A stretch of DNA of 64,000 nucleotides from a candidate division WOR-3 bacterium (GCA_016934535.1 JAFGSQ010000056.1:43602-107601), one strand, 5' to 3'. Positions 9,242 through 17,899 are shown, counted from the stretch's first letter. Notes: generated by a model not told the origin, from the sequence alone. A program made the numbers and translations.

Positions 9242-10366
9242 TCATTTTACGGCAGTGAAAAGATCGCTGACAGAAATATTGTAGTGCAGTCTGTTTATTG
9301 TCGAAGCGAACCTCTTTGAAAGATTGTGTACTTTGACGAAATCAAGTTCGAGTATTTCCGGAATCTGGGGAATCGTGTCAGTGACGTGCATTTCGGTCAG
9401 CCCGAATTTTTCGTGAGCCTCAATAAGGCCGGGAATGTGATTCTTTTTAATCTTGAGATGGGAAATAGCGACATATATATCTTCTATTCCGTGGTTTGTT
9501 TTAAGATTTTTTACAACGTTCAAAAATGAACTTCCGGTGACCGTTTCGTCATCAATGATCAGTGCGGTCTTTTTCCCCTCGAGATCGCCTATTACTCCGA
9601 GCATGTCGGATTTGTCCTTGGCGTGTCTGAATTTATTCACTATCGCGTGAGAGATTCCCATGGCGTCGGCAAAATGAATGGTGAACTTGGCTCCTCCCGA
9701 ATCAGTCGAGACTGCCACTGCTTCTTTCAATTTTCTGAACTTGCTGAAAATCTCGAGAAAAAGATCAAGTCCGCTGAGTGCGACCAGTGTCATGTCAGGC
9801 TCGTAGAGCCCGAAAATAGAGAGAGCATGAAGATGATACGTCAGATGGATGTTTGCTCCCGCCACTTTCAGCTGGTCAGCGAAAAGCTTCGCGAGAGTCG
9901 CTTCTCTCTGCATGAAAGTCGGTTTGTCCTGTCTTGAATAAGGTGAATAAGGCGTGACAACAGTTATGTTCTGGGCTCTGTGGGCTTTCAGCGTCCTTAC
10001 GGCCTGAAGAAGCTGTTGAAGGTTTTCGTTGACTGTGTTACCCGAGGTGTTTTCGTGGATGCATTGAAATACGAAAGCGTTTGATCCTGCGACGTGTCTT
10101 GTCAAGCGCGGACATGTTTCCATGTCCTGAAATATCATTGTAAGTGGCGCTTCCTGCGTTCCTATCAAGGGAATGTCTTTCAGGTCACTGCCGTTTATTC
10201 TGAGCATTTCTTCGTATTGCTTTTTGACATCGGCCGCCAGAGAAATTCCCGAATTGCATGCGACGAAAAGAAGCCATCCGTTAGGGCCGAGAAGAAGGCG
10301 GCTTTTTGTCTTTTCGAATCTTTCAGGGGCAATGAAATTTTGGCTGAACTTGTCCATGTTTATCAT
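9242..10366 (-). CDS. Divergent ribose-phosphate pyrophosphokinase-like protein
   Basis: A 374-residue PRPP-synthetase-family protein (ribose-5-P + ATP to PRPP + AMP). It keeps the flexible-loop motif YSRQDK, a catalytic-His segment (HLHALSIFG, cf. DLHAEQIQG), a KFR in place of the KRR loop, and a PRPP loop IDDETVTGSS. In the canonical loop (VDDxxDTGGT) the second acidic residue is Asp; here it is Val and the second Gly is Ser. The protein is ~55 residues longer than usual. The start ATG 10366 follows GGAGGT by six bases. It lies 18 bp behind the ANKH-like transporter gene, so the two are co-transcribed. It may be the genuine Prs of this lineage or a paralogue with altered chemistry. Confidence 0.75.
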   Translation of the reverse strand: MINMDKFSQNFIAPERFEKTKSRLLLGPNGWLLFVACNSGISLAADVKKQYEEMLRINGSDLKDIPLIGTQEAPLTMIFQDMETCPRLTRHVAGSNAFVFQCIHENTSGNTVNENLQQLLQAVRTLKAHRAQNITVVTPYSPYSRQDKPTFMQREATLAKLFADQLKVAGANIHLTYHLHALSIFGLYEPDMTLVALSGLDLFLEIFSKFRKLKEAVAVSTDSGGAKFTIHFADAMGISHAIVNKFRHAKDKSDMLGVIGDLEGKKTALIIDDETVTGSSFLNVVKNLKTNHGIEDIYVAISHLKIKKNHIPGLIEAHEKFGLTEMHVTDTIPQIPEILELDFVKVHNLSKRFASTINRLHYNISVSDLFTAVK

Positions 10367-10384
10367 GATTTTACCTCCGAATTA

Positions 10385-11749
10385 TTAACCGTTCCCAGCT
10401 AACTTCGTGTATGATCTGTAAAAATCGAGCTTGTAGCCGTGAGAAGAAACAATTTTCCTGTAAGGAATGAACAAATATGCGTTTGCCAGAGCTCTTCCCA
10501 AAACTACCGCCGCCGCCGCCGAGTAAATACCTATTGGATTGAAAAGTTTTTGCGACAAAGTCATAATAAGCCCTATAAAAATGACCTCCAGAACAGTTGC
10601 GACAGTGATCGGGTATGTAAGCCTGGAATTGACGAGAACTGATCTTTGCCACGCCAGGAGAGTCGTCAGAGCCGGCATAAAAGATAGAATTGAAAACGGG
10701 ACTATGGTGATTAGAAGAAGTTCGTCTGTGAGAAAGGACACATGTTTAAACCATAGAATTACGAGAGGAGTTACAGATATGATAGCGGGGATTACACTTG
10801 TAATCAGACCGAGTTTGAAAGCAAAATTTCTCAGAGGTATGAAGTTTTCGTATTTTTTACCTAAAAGAGCGAGACCAGCTTCCTGAAAAGAGAGTCCGAA
10901 ACTTCTGAAAATAAAAATAAATCCGTTTATGACAGGTAAAACGGCGAGAGATTCGATGGTCATTCTCGATTTGGCCATGAAAAAAGTGAGAAGAGGATTA
11001 ATGCCGAGGATGAGATAGGAAGTCAGTGCGAGAGGATAGTAAAATGATAATATCTCTCTAAAAGAAAGATATTTTCCGTCCGATTCGATAGATGTCACGC
11101 TCTTGACTGCTTTTATGCTCATTATGCGGGTGGCAATAGATTCCAGAATCACTCCGGCTGAAAGAGAAGCCGCGCCGACGCACGCGCCCGGAATTTCGGA
11201 AAAAAGAAACAAAAGAAATCCGGTAATAGACATAGTTGAAAGCCTTACAAAAGTTCCCGCCGCAACTTTTTTAGTCTGGCCTGATCGAATCAGAATACCC
11301 TGATAAAACCTTCTGTATCCTATCGCACCCGCCCAAGGGATCATGATTATTGAAGAAGCGTGAGCCAGGGAAGCTATTTCGTCGTTGAGGTTGAGGACTT
11401 TCCGGGAGATAAAACTAAAAACCGGAGGCAGATTTAAAATGACATGAAGCAATGTCACGGATATTATCAGAGTAACAATAAAATTTCTCAGTTTTAAATA
11501 TTTATTTCTGTCGCTGACAAGAGCAACAGAAGCCGAAAGAATCATAACTACAGGAGCTTCGACGAGCATGGCTATTGCGAAAGCCACTCCGTAAGCGGCC
11601 AGGTTGAATTTTGCGTCATGAATTCTTCCTATTATGGCGGTTATGAAAGGTGCTTCAGCCGCCATCATCAGCCAGGTGAAAGAAAGAGGGATCCAGAAAA
11701 CGATAATTTCTTTTGTAGTAATGCCGTTGCTTACGGAGTCTTTTGACAT
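10385..11749 (-). CDS. ANKH/MATE-like polytopic membrane protein
   Basis: A 454-residue protein with about 12 hydrophobic segments, in the MOP/MATE-like fold. Several blocks resemble the animal ANKH (progressive ankylosis) family, which exports citrate and ATP/pyrophosphate: ILSFYYPLAL aligns with LSFWWPLAL, and YQGILIRSGQTKKVAAG with the AGILLKH region. The ATG at 11749 is chosen because the promoter at 11757-11785 puts the transcription start at or next to it, leaving an upstream TTG (11785) outside the transcript. It is co-transcribed with the PRPP-synthetase-like gene. A lipid-linked-sugar flippase or drug exporter remains possible; the substrate is unknown. Confidence 0.65.
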   Translation of the reverse strand: MSKDSVSNGITTKEIIVFWIPLSFTWLMMAAEAPFITAIIGRIHDAKFNLAAYGVAFAIAMLVEAPVVMILSASVALVSDRNKYLKLRNFIVTLIISVTLLHVILNLPPVFSFISRKVLNLNDEIASLAHASSIIMIPWAGAIGYRRFYQGILIRSGQTKKVAAGTFVRLSTMSITGFLLFLFSEIPGACVGAASLSAGVILESIATRIMSIKAVKSVTSIESDGKYLSFREILSFYYPLALTSYLILGINPLLTFFMAKSRMTIESLAVLPVINGFIFIFRSFGLSFQEAGLALLGKKYENFIPLRNFAFKLGLITSVIPAIISVTPLVILWFKHVSFLTDELLLITIVPFSILSFMPALTTLLAWQRSVLVNSRLTYPITVATVLEVIFIGLIMTLSQKLFNPIGIYSAAAAVVLGRALANAYLFIPYRKIVSSHGYKLDFYRSYTKLAGNG

Positions 11750-11756
11750 GATAAAG

Positions 11757-11785
11757 ATTAAAATGGCTGGGTCGAACGTTGTCAA
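11757..11785 (-). promoter_or_regulatory. Promoter of the ANKH-like/PRPP-synthetase operon
   Basis: On the minus strand: TTGACA (11785-11780), a 17-bp spacer, and TTTAAT (11762-11757). Seven bases separate the -10 from ATG 11749, so the transcript should be leaderless. The -35 coincides with the plus-strand -35 of the glutaredoxin gene. Confidence 0.6.
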
Positions 11786-11806
11786 ATCTATTTTTCATGT
11801 TATATT
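11779..11806 (+). promoter_or_regulatory. Promoter of the glutaredoxin gene
   Basis: TTGTCA (11779-11784), a 16-bp spacer, and TATATT (11801-11806) preceded by TGT (extended -10). The predicted start near 11813 leaves a ~14-nt leader carrying AAAAGGAG. Its -35 shares five bases with the opposing -35 of the ANKH-like operon. Confidence 0.6.
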
Positions 11807-11826
11807 TAGACAAAAAGGAGAAAAAA

Positions 11827-12060
11827 TTGTCAGTGAAAATTTATACTACCCCTTCATGTTCCTACTGCAATTCGGTCAAGACATATCTCAGGCAGAAAGG
11901 AATATCTTTCAGTGAAGTAGACGTCTCAAAAAATCAGGCGGCGGCAGATGAAATGGTAAGAAAGAGCAATCAGCAGGGAGTGCCGGTCATAGAAGCCAAT
12001 GGTAAAATCATAGTTGGATTCAACAAGCCTGCTCTGGACAAAGCTCTGAATTTAACATAA
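11827..12060 (+). CDS. Glutaredoxin-like protein
   Basis: A 77-residue thioredoxin-fold redox protein. It has the dithiol motif CSYC (TTPSCSYC, residues ~7-13), the cis-Pro segment GVPVIEANG and the C-terminal GFNKPALDKAL typical of NrdH/glutaredoxin proteins. The TTG start at 11827 lies seven bases after AAAAGGAG; a longer frame back to 11779 overlaps the promoter and is rejected. It may reduce ribonucleotide reductase or mixed disulfides; no partner gene is adjacent. It is a single-gene unit, divergent from the transporter operon and convergent with hutH. Confidence 0.88.
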   Translation: MSVKIYTTPSCSYCNSVKTYLRQKGISFSEVDVSKNQAAADEMVRKSNQQGVPVIEANGKIIVGFNKPALDKALNLT

Positions 12061-12069
12061 CACTGTCCA

Positions 12070-13578
12070 TTATTTCAGTATACAGTTCATAGACCCATCT
12101 GAAGGACTTTTTTCTACGGCTTTTATGCCCTTGGACACTTCGTGGTCTTCTTCGACGTGAGGGAATTTTGCCCTGACGAAATCGAAGATTTGTGTGGTTC
12201 CCTTCCCGAGTTTTTCCCTCTTGTTCTCAAGGTCGACAGCCCTTGCAGCCGTCAGCAGTTCTATGGCTATGATGCTTGAGACAAAACCTTCTGATTCCAG
12301 ACACTTGAGAGCTGAGTTCGATCCGAAACTGACGTGATCCTCTCTTCCCGCCGAAGTCGGCAGTGAATCCGAAGAGCACGGATTTGCCCTGTTTTTTACG
12401 AGGTTGAGAAGTGAAGCTGCAGTGAGGTGTGCGATCATATATCCGGACTCGACTCCCGGTTTTGACGCCAAAAAAGGAGGCAGACCGCTTCTCTTGTCGT
12501 CGAGCAGGAGGTCGGTCCTTCTCTCTGAAATGCCTGCGATGTTGGAAAGAGCTATTGCGAGCGAGTCCATGGCAAAAGCTATGGGCTGGCCGTGGAAATT
12601 GCCGCCTGAAAGGATTTCATTTTGGTCGGGAAATACGAGCGGGTTGTCTGTTACGGAGTTTATTTCAATTTCGAGCGTCTTTTTAACCTGAGCAAGTGAG
12701 TCTTTGAGGACGCCGTGGACTTGCGGTATACATCTGAGGGAATAGGGGTCCTGAACCCGCGGGTGTGAAGAGGAATGGATGTTTTTGCTCCCAGCGCATA
12801 GATGTCTGATGTTTTCCGCCGTTTTTATCTGTCCCTCGTAGGGTCTGAGTTCGTGGATTTTTGCGTCGAACGCTTCCGGTCTTCCGTCGAAAGCTTCGAG
12901 AGTCAGCGCTCCCGCCATGTCTCCGGAAATTGAAATATTTTTAGCTTTTTCGTACGCGAGGATTCCGACCGCAGTCATGAACTGGGTCCCGTTCAAGAGC
13001 GCGAGACCTTCCTTTGCCTTGAGGACGAGAGGTTTCAGACCGCTTTTTTCGAAGAAGGACTGCGCCTCCATTCTTTCTCCCTTGAAGTAGACAAAACCCC
13101 TTCCTATTAGTCCGAGTGTAAGATGCGCAAGAGGGGCGAGATCACCGGATGCGCCGACTGAACCGAGGGACGGGACTTCAGGGTATGCACCCGTGTTCAA
13201 AAAATCTTTTATAAGTATTAATATTTCTGGTCTGACTCCGGAATGCCCTTTGGCAAGGACGCAGGCCCTGAGGAACATCATTGCGCGGACGGCTTCTTCC
13301 GGTAAAACAGGTCCAGTTCCGCAACTGTGAGAGAGGACCAGATTCAGCTGAAGCCTGTCTATGAGATCGGGAGGTATCTTTTTTTCGGCCAGCGATCCGA
13401 ATCCCGTGTTGACTCCGTAGACGGAAGTATTCCCGGAAGCTGCTTTTTCAACTGCGGCTCTCGCTTTTTTAACTTTTTCCATAGCGCTTTCGGTTACCGA
13501 AACCTCTGCTTTTTCGACGGCGACTGAGATTACGTCTTCTATTGATATGTCTTTTTCGGATAACATAACTTTTTTCAC
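12070..13578 (-). CDS. hutH: Histidine ammonia-lyase (canonical ASG motif)
   Basis: A 502-residue enzyme of the aromatic amino-acid lyase family, deaminating L-histidine to urocanate and ammonia. The MIO cofactor forms from Ala-Ser-Gly in GSVGASGDLAPLAH near residue 140. Other family blocks are present: YGVNTGFG, the His of LSHSCG, NGTQFMTA, and REDHVSFG, whose Glu favours histidine as substrate. The GTG start at 13578 follows GGAGG by six bases; an ATG four codons upstream lies inside that Shine-Dalgarno site. No hutU, hutI or hutG is in the window, so a histidine-degradation operon is not shown. A paralogue with a different MIO triad lies at 55709-57235. Confidence 0.9.
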   Translation of the reverse strand: MKKVMLSEKDISIEDVISVAVEKAEVSVTESAMEKVKKARAAVEKAASGNTSVYGVNTGFGSLAEKKIPPDLIDRLQLNLVLSHSCGTGPVLPEEAVRAMMFLRACVLAKGHSGVRPEILILIKDFLNTGAYPEVPSLGSVGASGDLAPLAHLTLGLIGRGFVYFKGERMEAQSFFEKSGLKPLVLKAKEGLALLNGTQFMTAVGILAYEKAKNISISGDMAGALTLEAFDGRPEAFDAKIHELRPYEGQIKTAENIRHLCAGSKNIHSSSHPRVQDPYSLRCIPQVHGVLKDSLAQVKKTLEIEINSVTDNPLVFPDQNEILSGGNFHGQPIAFAMDSLAIALSNIAGISERRTDLLLDDKRSGLPPFLASKPGVESGYMIAHLTAASLLNLVKNRANPCSSDSLPTSAGREDHVSFGSNSALKCLESEGFVSSIIAIELLTAARAVDLENKREKLGKGTTQIFDFVRAKFPHVEEDHEVSKGIKAVEKSPSDGSMNCILK

Positions 13579-13875
13579 AATTTCCTCCATTCGGATGTAG
13601 TGACAAGTATATGAGAAATTTATTTTAGCAAATTATTGAGCTAATGGAATTATCTTATTATGTTTTTATAAAACAATTAATGAACACTGAAAGAAGAAAC
13701 AGAATAAAATGCGCACGAAGATCGAAATAAATCTCGATATCACGAAGAGTCAAATCATGTCGATTTGCCCTGCGCGAAGGTGAAGAATAAGAGAAATAAT
13801 ATTTTTCTTTTAAAATTTGTATCTCAAATTTTATAACTTCGTGGTAGAAATTTTCTTTTTTATTTGATTTTTTCT
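13579..13875. other. 297-bp AT-rich intergenic region upstream of hutH
   Basis: The longest non-coding stretch in the window. It carries the hutH promoter region (on the minus strand a possible TTCCAT, 16 bp, TAAAAT about 55 bp before the start) and the 3' end of the Mth938-like operon. It contains an AT hairpin at 13811-13833 and a short ATCGA...TCGAT dyad near 13720. A 24-codon frame at 13709-13783 has no ribosome-binding site. I see no RNA gene or riboswitch fold. Confidence 0.6.
13811..13833. repeat. AT-rich inverted repeat
   Basis: TAAAATTTG and CAAATTTTA form perfect 9-bp arms around a 5-nt loop. It lies between the stop of the Mth938-like gene and hutH. The stem is nearly all A-T and has no clean T-tract, so it is a weak terminator at best or a protein-binding dyad. 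Confidence 0.4.
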
Positions 13876-14214
13876 TCAGCAGGTCAGATGTATAGCCGCG
13901 GCGGTTTTATATAGCACGCTTGTTTCGTTGAATTTTGCGACGGCTGACTTTGAGTCCAGCACGTGAAGCATACAGCCCGTGGCGTTGAAGAATTCTGCGA
14001 GATTTTTGTCAACTTTCATCATGCCGAAACATCCGGTGCCAACGACCAGACATTCCGGTTTAAAATCCACTATATCCCCGGCGTCGGCCAGAGAAAACAT
14101 ATGACCTTCCGATCTTATCCAAGGGCTTAAAACGGCGTCTCCGAGAATGACGACGTCTTTTCTGTACTTTTTTGAATCTATTGTGATTTCTCCGAAAACA
14201 TATTTTTCTATCAA
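13876..14214 (-). CDS. Mth938-like (DUF498) domain protein
   Basis: A 112-residue protein of the Mth938/DUF498 family, related to mitochondrial NDUFAF3. Recognisable segments are FGEITIDSKKY at the start, then ECLVVGTGCFGMM and a closing VLYKTAAAIHLTC. Bacterial members are small cytosolic proteins of unproven function. The start is TTG at 14214, overlapping the upstream stop as TTGA, so translation is coupled to the BatA-like gene. It is last in the five-gene operon that begins with DUF503 at 17899. Confidence 0.8.
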   Translation of the reverse strand: MIEKYVFGEITIDSKKYRKDVVILGDAVLSPWIRSEGHMFSLADAGDIVDFKPECLVVGTGCFGMMKVDKNLAEFFNATGCMLHVLDSKSAVAKFNETSVLYKTAAAIHLTC

Positions 14215-15752
14215 TTTCTTTTTCCCAGATAAAAAGAATAAAAACCTTCGGCTAAAAGAAGAAAAATAAGTATATACGTCAAAAAAGGACTCATGTCGAA
14301 AAGAGCGCTTTTTTTTACAAGAGAAGTCATTTCATCGAGAGAGCACGATTTCGACGAGGCGAAATCATCATTTAAATAATCGGACGCCCGTTCTTCGTCC
14401 GGAACGAAAGGGGAGATCGAATGGCTTTCCCCGGATCCAAGCGCGAGATTCAGCAACAAAACGGGAAAGTTTTTCAGCGAGAAAATTGTCGAGTTTTCCG
14501 GACTGAATGCGAATACGAAATTATTTCCGCATTTTATCAGGGCCGGATTGCCGTCTTCAAATCTGTTTATGACTGAATGAGAATTTGCTAAGTCTTTCGG
14601 AGGGGTCAGCAAGACTTTATACAAAACTGTCGTACCGAGAAAACCTGTTAAACCCTGACGGATCACCGCAGGTTTATCCGGCAAAGGGGACGATGATACC
14701 CCGGTAAGAACCTCGACGTAATTTCCCAGTTTTGATGCGTCGTCGAGAAAAACGAAGACTTTGACTTCACCTGAGCCGGGAAGCGTAAAATCAAGAAACT
14801 CAGATTCGTCTATGAAGGCGATGGAAGCGCTTTCGGGAAAAAAAGTTTTGACGGCTTTTCCTTCGGGGAATACTGAAAAAATTCTTCTGAATATCTCTTC
14901 ATTGTTAGAAAATATTTTTATTTGGTTTTTTGAATGCAAAATTACAAATAAACTGTCGGCCGTTGAGGAAATTAAAACCGTATCGGATGATGAGCTGACA
15001 AACAAAGGCAGGAAAATACCGTCTTCGGCTTCTACAACGGTGTCGGTTTTCTGGGAATGAACCCCGGCGTAAAACCCAGGGTTTGTCGAGAGAAATATGT
15101 AAGCGGTGTCATCGCTGAGAAACCATTCGGGAAGAATTACGGATTTCACGGCAAAAACGTATTGGGAGTCGGGAAATGTTACGGCGTCAAAATCCTCGCA
15201 AAGCGATTCCATGCCCCTCCATGAAATTTTCTGTCTGTCTGTAATCAGCAGTGGTTCACCGCACCCCATTTCACGGCACAGTAGAAGCGAAAAAGGTATA
15301 TCGGCTGAACCGTCTATTTCGCGTGGACAAAACACTGATCTGTCAAAAGCGTCTTCATCAATAAAATCGGTCTGTCCTTTACCCGTGACGCAGACCCCTG
15401 ATACGTAATCGAGAAGTCCTGAAAATTCTTTTTCGTATATTCCGCTTCTTGTGACGCTTTCAGATATGTCCGCAACGACAGCGACCTGGGAAATCGTCCT
15501 GCTGAAAGGAAATTTTATTTTTGTCGCCGGCCGGGAAAAAGCCGCTGCCGTGCAAAAAATAACAAGTATTCTCAAAATGAGCTGAATCAGTTCTCTCAAA
15601 CGGAATTTTTTCTTAAGCGGGACACCCGAGTCCTTTATGAGGCAGGCGGCTGGAAAGAGAATCTCTTTTTTACCGAATTTTCTCATCAGATGAAAAATGA
15701 CTGGGAATACAGCGGCTGAGGATATCAGCAAATAGAGAGGGTTTATTAACAT
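14211..15752 (-). CDS. BatA-like membrane protein
   Basis: A 513-residue protein whose N-terminus matches the BatA/aerotolerance N-terminal membrane domain (LINPLYLLISSAAVFPVIFH, then FRLRELIQLILRILVIFC with the usual dibasic turn). A large extracytoplasmic region follows, with VADISESVTRS in the place of a von Willebrand A domain start; its metal site (DxSxS) is only partly kept. The C-terminus has a final membrane segment (FLTYILIFLLLAEGFYSFYLGK). Family members are thought to help assemble envelope proteins with MoxR ATPases, but no MoxR gene is here. The start overlaps the methyltransferase stop. Confidence 0.72.
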   Translation of the reverse strand: MLINPLYLLISSAAVFPVIFHLMRKFGKKEILFPAACLIKDSGVPLKKKFRLRELIQLILRILVIFCTAAAFSRPATKIKFPFSRTISQVAVVADISESVTRSGIYEKEFSGLLDYVSGVCVTGKGQTDFIDEDAFDRSVFCPREIDGSADIPFSLLLCREMGCGEPLLITDRQKISWRGMESLCEDFDAVTFPDSQYVFAVKSVILPEWFLSDDTAYIFLSTNPGFYAGVHSQKTDTVVEAEDGIFLPLFVSSSSDTVLISSTADSLFVILHSKNQIKIFSNNEEIFRRIFSVFPEGKAVKTFFPESASIAFIDESEFLDFTLPGSGEVKVFVFLDDASKLGNYVEVLTGVSSSPLPDKPAVIRQGLTGFLGTTVLYKVLLTPPKDLANSHSVINRFEDGNPALIKCGNNFVFAFSPENSTIFSLKNFPVLLLNLALGSGESHSISPFVPDEERASDYLNDDFASSKSCSLDEMTSLVKKSALFDMSPFLTYILIFLLLAEGFYSFYLGKRN

Positions 15753-16840
15753 TTTTCTGAAATTAAAACGGTGTAAAAACCTTTTTCTACTGACGACACG
15801 TTCTTGAAAATATGCTTCATCCTCTGAGCATACCCGGCCGTTCTGTGGACGACAAAAGCCGCGGTTCCGCCTTTTTTGAGAGATAAAAACGCCTGACCGA
15901 GTATGAAATCGGCAGCGTTGCCTCCGAAATGAGTGGGCGGATTCGAAAGAAAATAATCTGCACTGGCGTAAAGTCTTTCCGGGACTCTGTCATCGAATAT
16001 GACTTCACAGTTGCCGGCCGAATTGATACCTGCATTTTTCCAACTGCATTTGACAGCGATAAGATTATTTTCAATCAAAAAACACTTTTCGGATGTTTTG
16101 GAGAGGCAAATTCCGATTGGTCCGTATCCGCATCCGAAGTCGATCACTGAAGAATATTTTATCGGCGAAACATTTTCAATTAGGTGTTTGGTTCCTTCGT
16201 CAATTTTCTTTCTCGAAAAAACGCCCGGAACGGTTTTAAAGACGTTTTGACCGAAATTGATTTTTCTTGAAAAATCTCCGGGAGTGAAGTTTTTTTTGTG
16301 ACAGCACCTGAGGGTCCTGTATCCTCCTGAAATCCCGAGAACTTCGACCTCTTCGAAAAGGTTTTTCAGATATTTTTGATACCATTTTGCGCCGAAATCT
16401 CTTCGGCATATAAAAAAAAGTTTTCCGTTTTCTTTCAGGAAAGAAAGAGAGTTCTCGAACATCGAAATTGTCAGTTCTCTTCCGCCGTGAGGGTCAGGAT
16501 TTACGATGACGGCGTCTGATTTTTCAGAAAGCTTAAATCCGTCTGACAGGACAGGCGTGACGTTATTCAGACAATTGGCCGAAATGTTATCTTTGAGAGT
16601 TCTGTAAGCTGTCAGATTCCATTCAACAGAAACAACTTTATCACAAAATTTAGAAAGAGGAAGCGACACAAAACCAGGTCCCGAGGCGTAGTCTGTAACT
16701 TTACCCAATTCTTTTTCTTTTTCAAGTTCAGAAAGGATGTACTGGGCCGATTTGGGAGGCTGAGAACAGCCTGCAAATCCAGTCACCGGAATGACGTTTA
16801 TTCCGTATCTTTCGAATTTGACAGGAGTTAACGGCTTCAA
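15746..16840 (-). CDS. RsmC/RlmG-like two-domain methyltransferase
   Basis: A 364-residue SAM-dependent methyltransferase with two Rossmann-like halves, as in RsmC and RlmG (16S/23S rRNA guanine-N2 methyltransferases). The catalytic half carries the SAM loop VIDFGCGYGPIGI and the amino-methyltransferase motif NPPTH (usually NPPFH). The N-terminal half is degenerate (DYASGPGFVSLPLS, VNPDPHGG). The TTG start at 16840 overlaps the DUF2520 stop as TTGA and follows AAGG by seven bases; an in-frame TTG 18 codons upstream would overlap more and lacks a site. The target RNA is inferred only from family. Confidence 0.75.
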   Translation of the reverse strand: MKPLTPVKFERYGINVIPVTGFAGCSQPPKSAQYILSELEKEKELGKVTDYASGPGFVSLPLSKFCDKVVSVEWNLTAYRTLKDNISANCLNNVTPVLSDGFKLSEKSDAVIVNPDPHGGRELTISMFENSLSFLKENGKLFFICRRDFGAKWYQKYLKNLFEEVEVLGISGGYRTLRCCHKKNFTPGDFSRKINFGQNVFKTVPGVFSRKKIDEGTKHLIENVSPIKYSSVIDFGCGYGPIGICLSKTSEKCFLIENNLIAVKCSWKNAGINSAGNCEVIFDDRVPERLYASADYFLSNPPTHFGGNAADFILGQAFLSLKKGGTAAFVVHRTAGYAQRMKHIFKNVSSVEKGFYTVLISEKC

Positions 16841-17631
16841 GACTCTGCCTTCGATTTCACCAAAGTCAGGTAGAGGTCGAGTTTTTCCGGACAATGTTTT
16901 TTTAGCGCCTTTATGTGCTTCCGGATGACGTCTTCGGATTTTCTCGCTAGTGGTCCGGTCTCCGCTTTTTCAGTTCCCATCTTTTCTATGTTGCTGATTA
17001 TGTCGGCTGAAAAAAAAGTGCAAGTCTTCAGGGCGGTCTTTCTGTCAACACCGGATTTTTCAAGAATCTCTGCGGCGTTTTTTATTGATTTTATCATACC
17101 TTCGACGAGTATAACTGCCGAAGCGTGGTAGAGCGGTAACATATCACCGCGAATTTTTACTGGTCTGGCGCCGATTTTTTTGGCGAGTTCTGAAAAAACA
17201 TTGAAATACTTGTCCTTGCACGAGATACCGAAGATGAAACCGCTGAAGTCTTCAATTTTGGTATCTACGGCAGGAAATGACATGAAGGGATGAAAAACAG
17301 AAACGCTCTGAATTTTATCGTTGGCCGAGAAAGAAGCGCTGGTGTGGGCTATCAAATGCTTTTTGTTCAAAAATTTGCTTATTTCAGACAGCGCGCCGCC
17401 AATGTCTTTCTCCTGGGTGCATATAATTATCACGTCGCTGTTTTCAGCAAATTTTCCCGAGTCGCGGAAAAGCTGAATTTTCATTTCTTTCAAAAAGTCG
17501 CTGACATAACGGGGAGGCGTTGTTTTTGTTTTTATGGAAACCTGAAAACCTTTTTTCTTAAAAACAGACGCCAGAGTCGTTCCGACTTTTCCGGCGCCTA
17601 TGATCCCTATTCTCTTTTCAGTAATATTCAA
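16837..17631 (-). CDS. Rossmann-like plus DUF2520 domain protein
   Basis: A 264-residue protein with an N-terminal NAD(P)-binding Rossmann fold (RIGIIGAGKVGTTLASVF, residues ~7-24) followed by the DUF2520 helical domain (VFHPFMSFP, LYHASAVILVEGM, TGPLARKSEDVIRKH). This is the common two-domain oxidoreductase-like protein often encoded near pantothenate genes; the substrate is unknown. The start is TTG 17631 with AAGGGG six bases upstream, inside the last codons of the DUF503 gene (14-bp overlap). It is the second gene of the five-gene operon. Confidence 0.82.
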   Translation of the reverse strand: MNITEKRIGIIGAGKVGTTLASVFKKKGFQVSIKTKTTPPRYVSDFLKEMKIQLFRDSGKFAENSDVIIICTQEKDIGGALSEISKFLNKKHLIAHTSASFSANDKIQSVSVFHPFMSFPAVDTKIEDFSGFIFGISCKDKYFNVFSELAKKIGARPVKIRGDMLPLYHASAVILVEGMIKSIKNAAEILEKSGVDRKTALKTCTFFSADIISNIEKMGTEKAETGPLARKSEDVIRKHIKALKKHCPEKLDLYLTLVKSKAES

Positions 17632-17899
17632 CGCGCACCCCTTCTAATATTACGTTTTTGTCGTTTTCGACGAACTTTATCATGGAGTGTATCTGCGGTT
17701 CGACGGAACTCTTGTCGGTTCCGATTATTGCCGCAGAAAGTGTCGCTCTGTTGAAAAAGTCGTGGTTGTCGGTCTCGGCTACGGAGGCGTTGAATTTGTT
17801 TTTAAGTCTTTCCTTTATGCTTCTCACCGCCTGTCTTTTGTCTTTGAGCGAATAAGCCCATTCTATTGACAAAGTAAAATTTACTACGCCGAGACACAT
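17618..17899 (-). CDS. DUF503 (YlxP-like) protein
   Basis: A 93-residue protein matching DUF503/YlxP: hydrophobic first strand, then SLKDKRQAVRSIKERLKNKF, VAETDNHDFFNRATL. In many bacteria the gene sits beside rbfA or nusA-infB and is thought to act near the ribosome; here it opens an operon with a probable rRNA methyltransferase, which fits loosely. ATG start with AAGGA 11 bases upstream, a wide spacing. The function is unproven. Confidence 0.85.
   Translation of the reverse strand: MCLGVVNFTLSIEWAYSLKDKRQAVRSIKERLKNKFNASVAETDNHDFFNRATLSAAIIGTDKSSVEPQIHSMIKFVENDKNVILEGVRVEYY

Noticed and set aside
13709..13783. 24-codon open frame in the hutH upstream region
   Set aside because: No ribosome-binding site, no recognisable sequence, and length expected by chance.
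14211..15752. Complete Bat/MoxR aerotolerance operon
   Set aside because: Only a BatA-like protein is present; no MoxR ATPase, DUF58 or BatB-E genes flank it.
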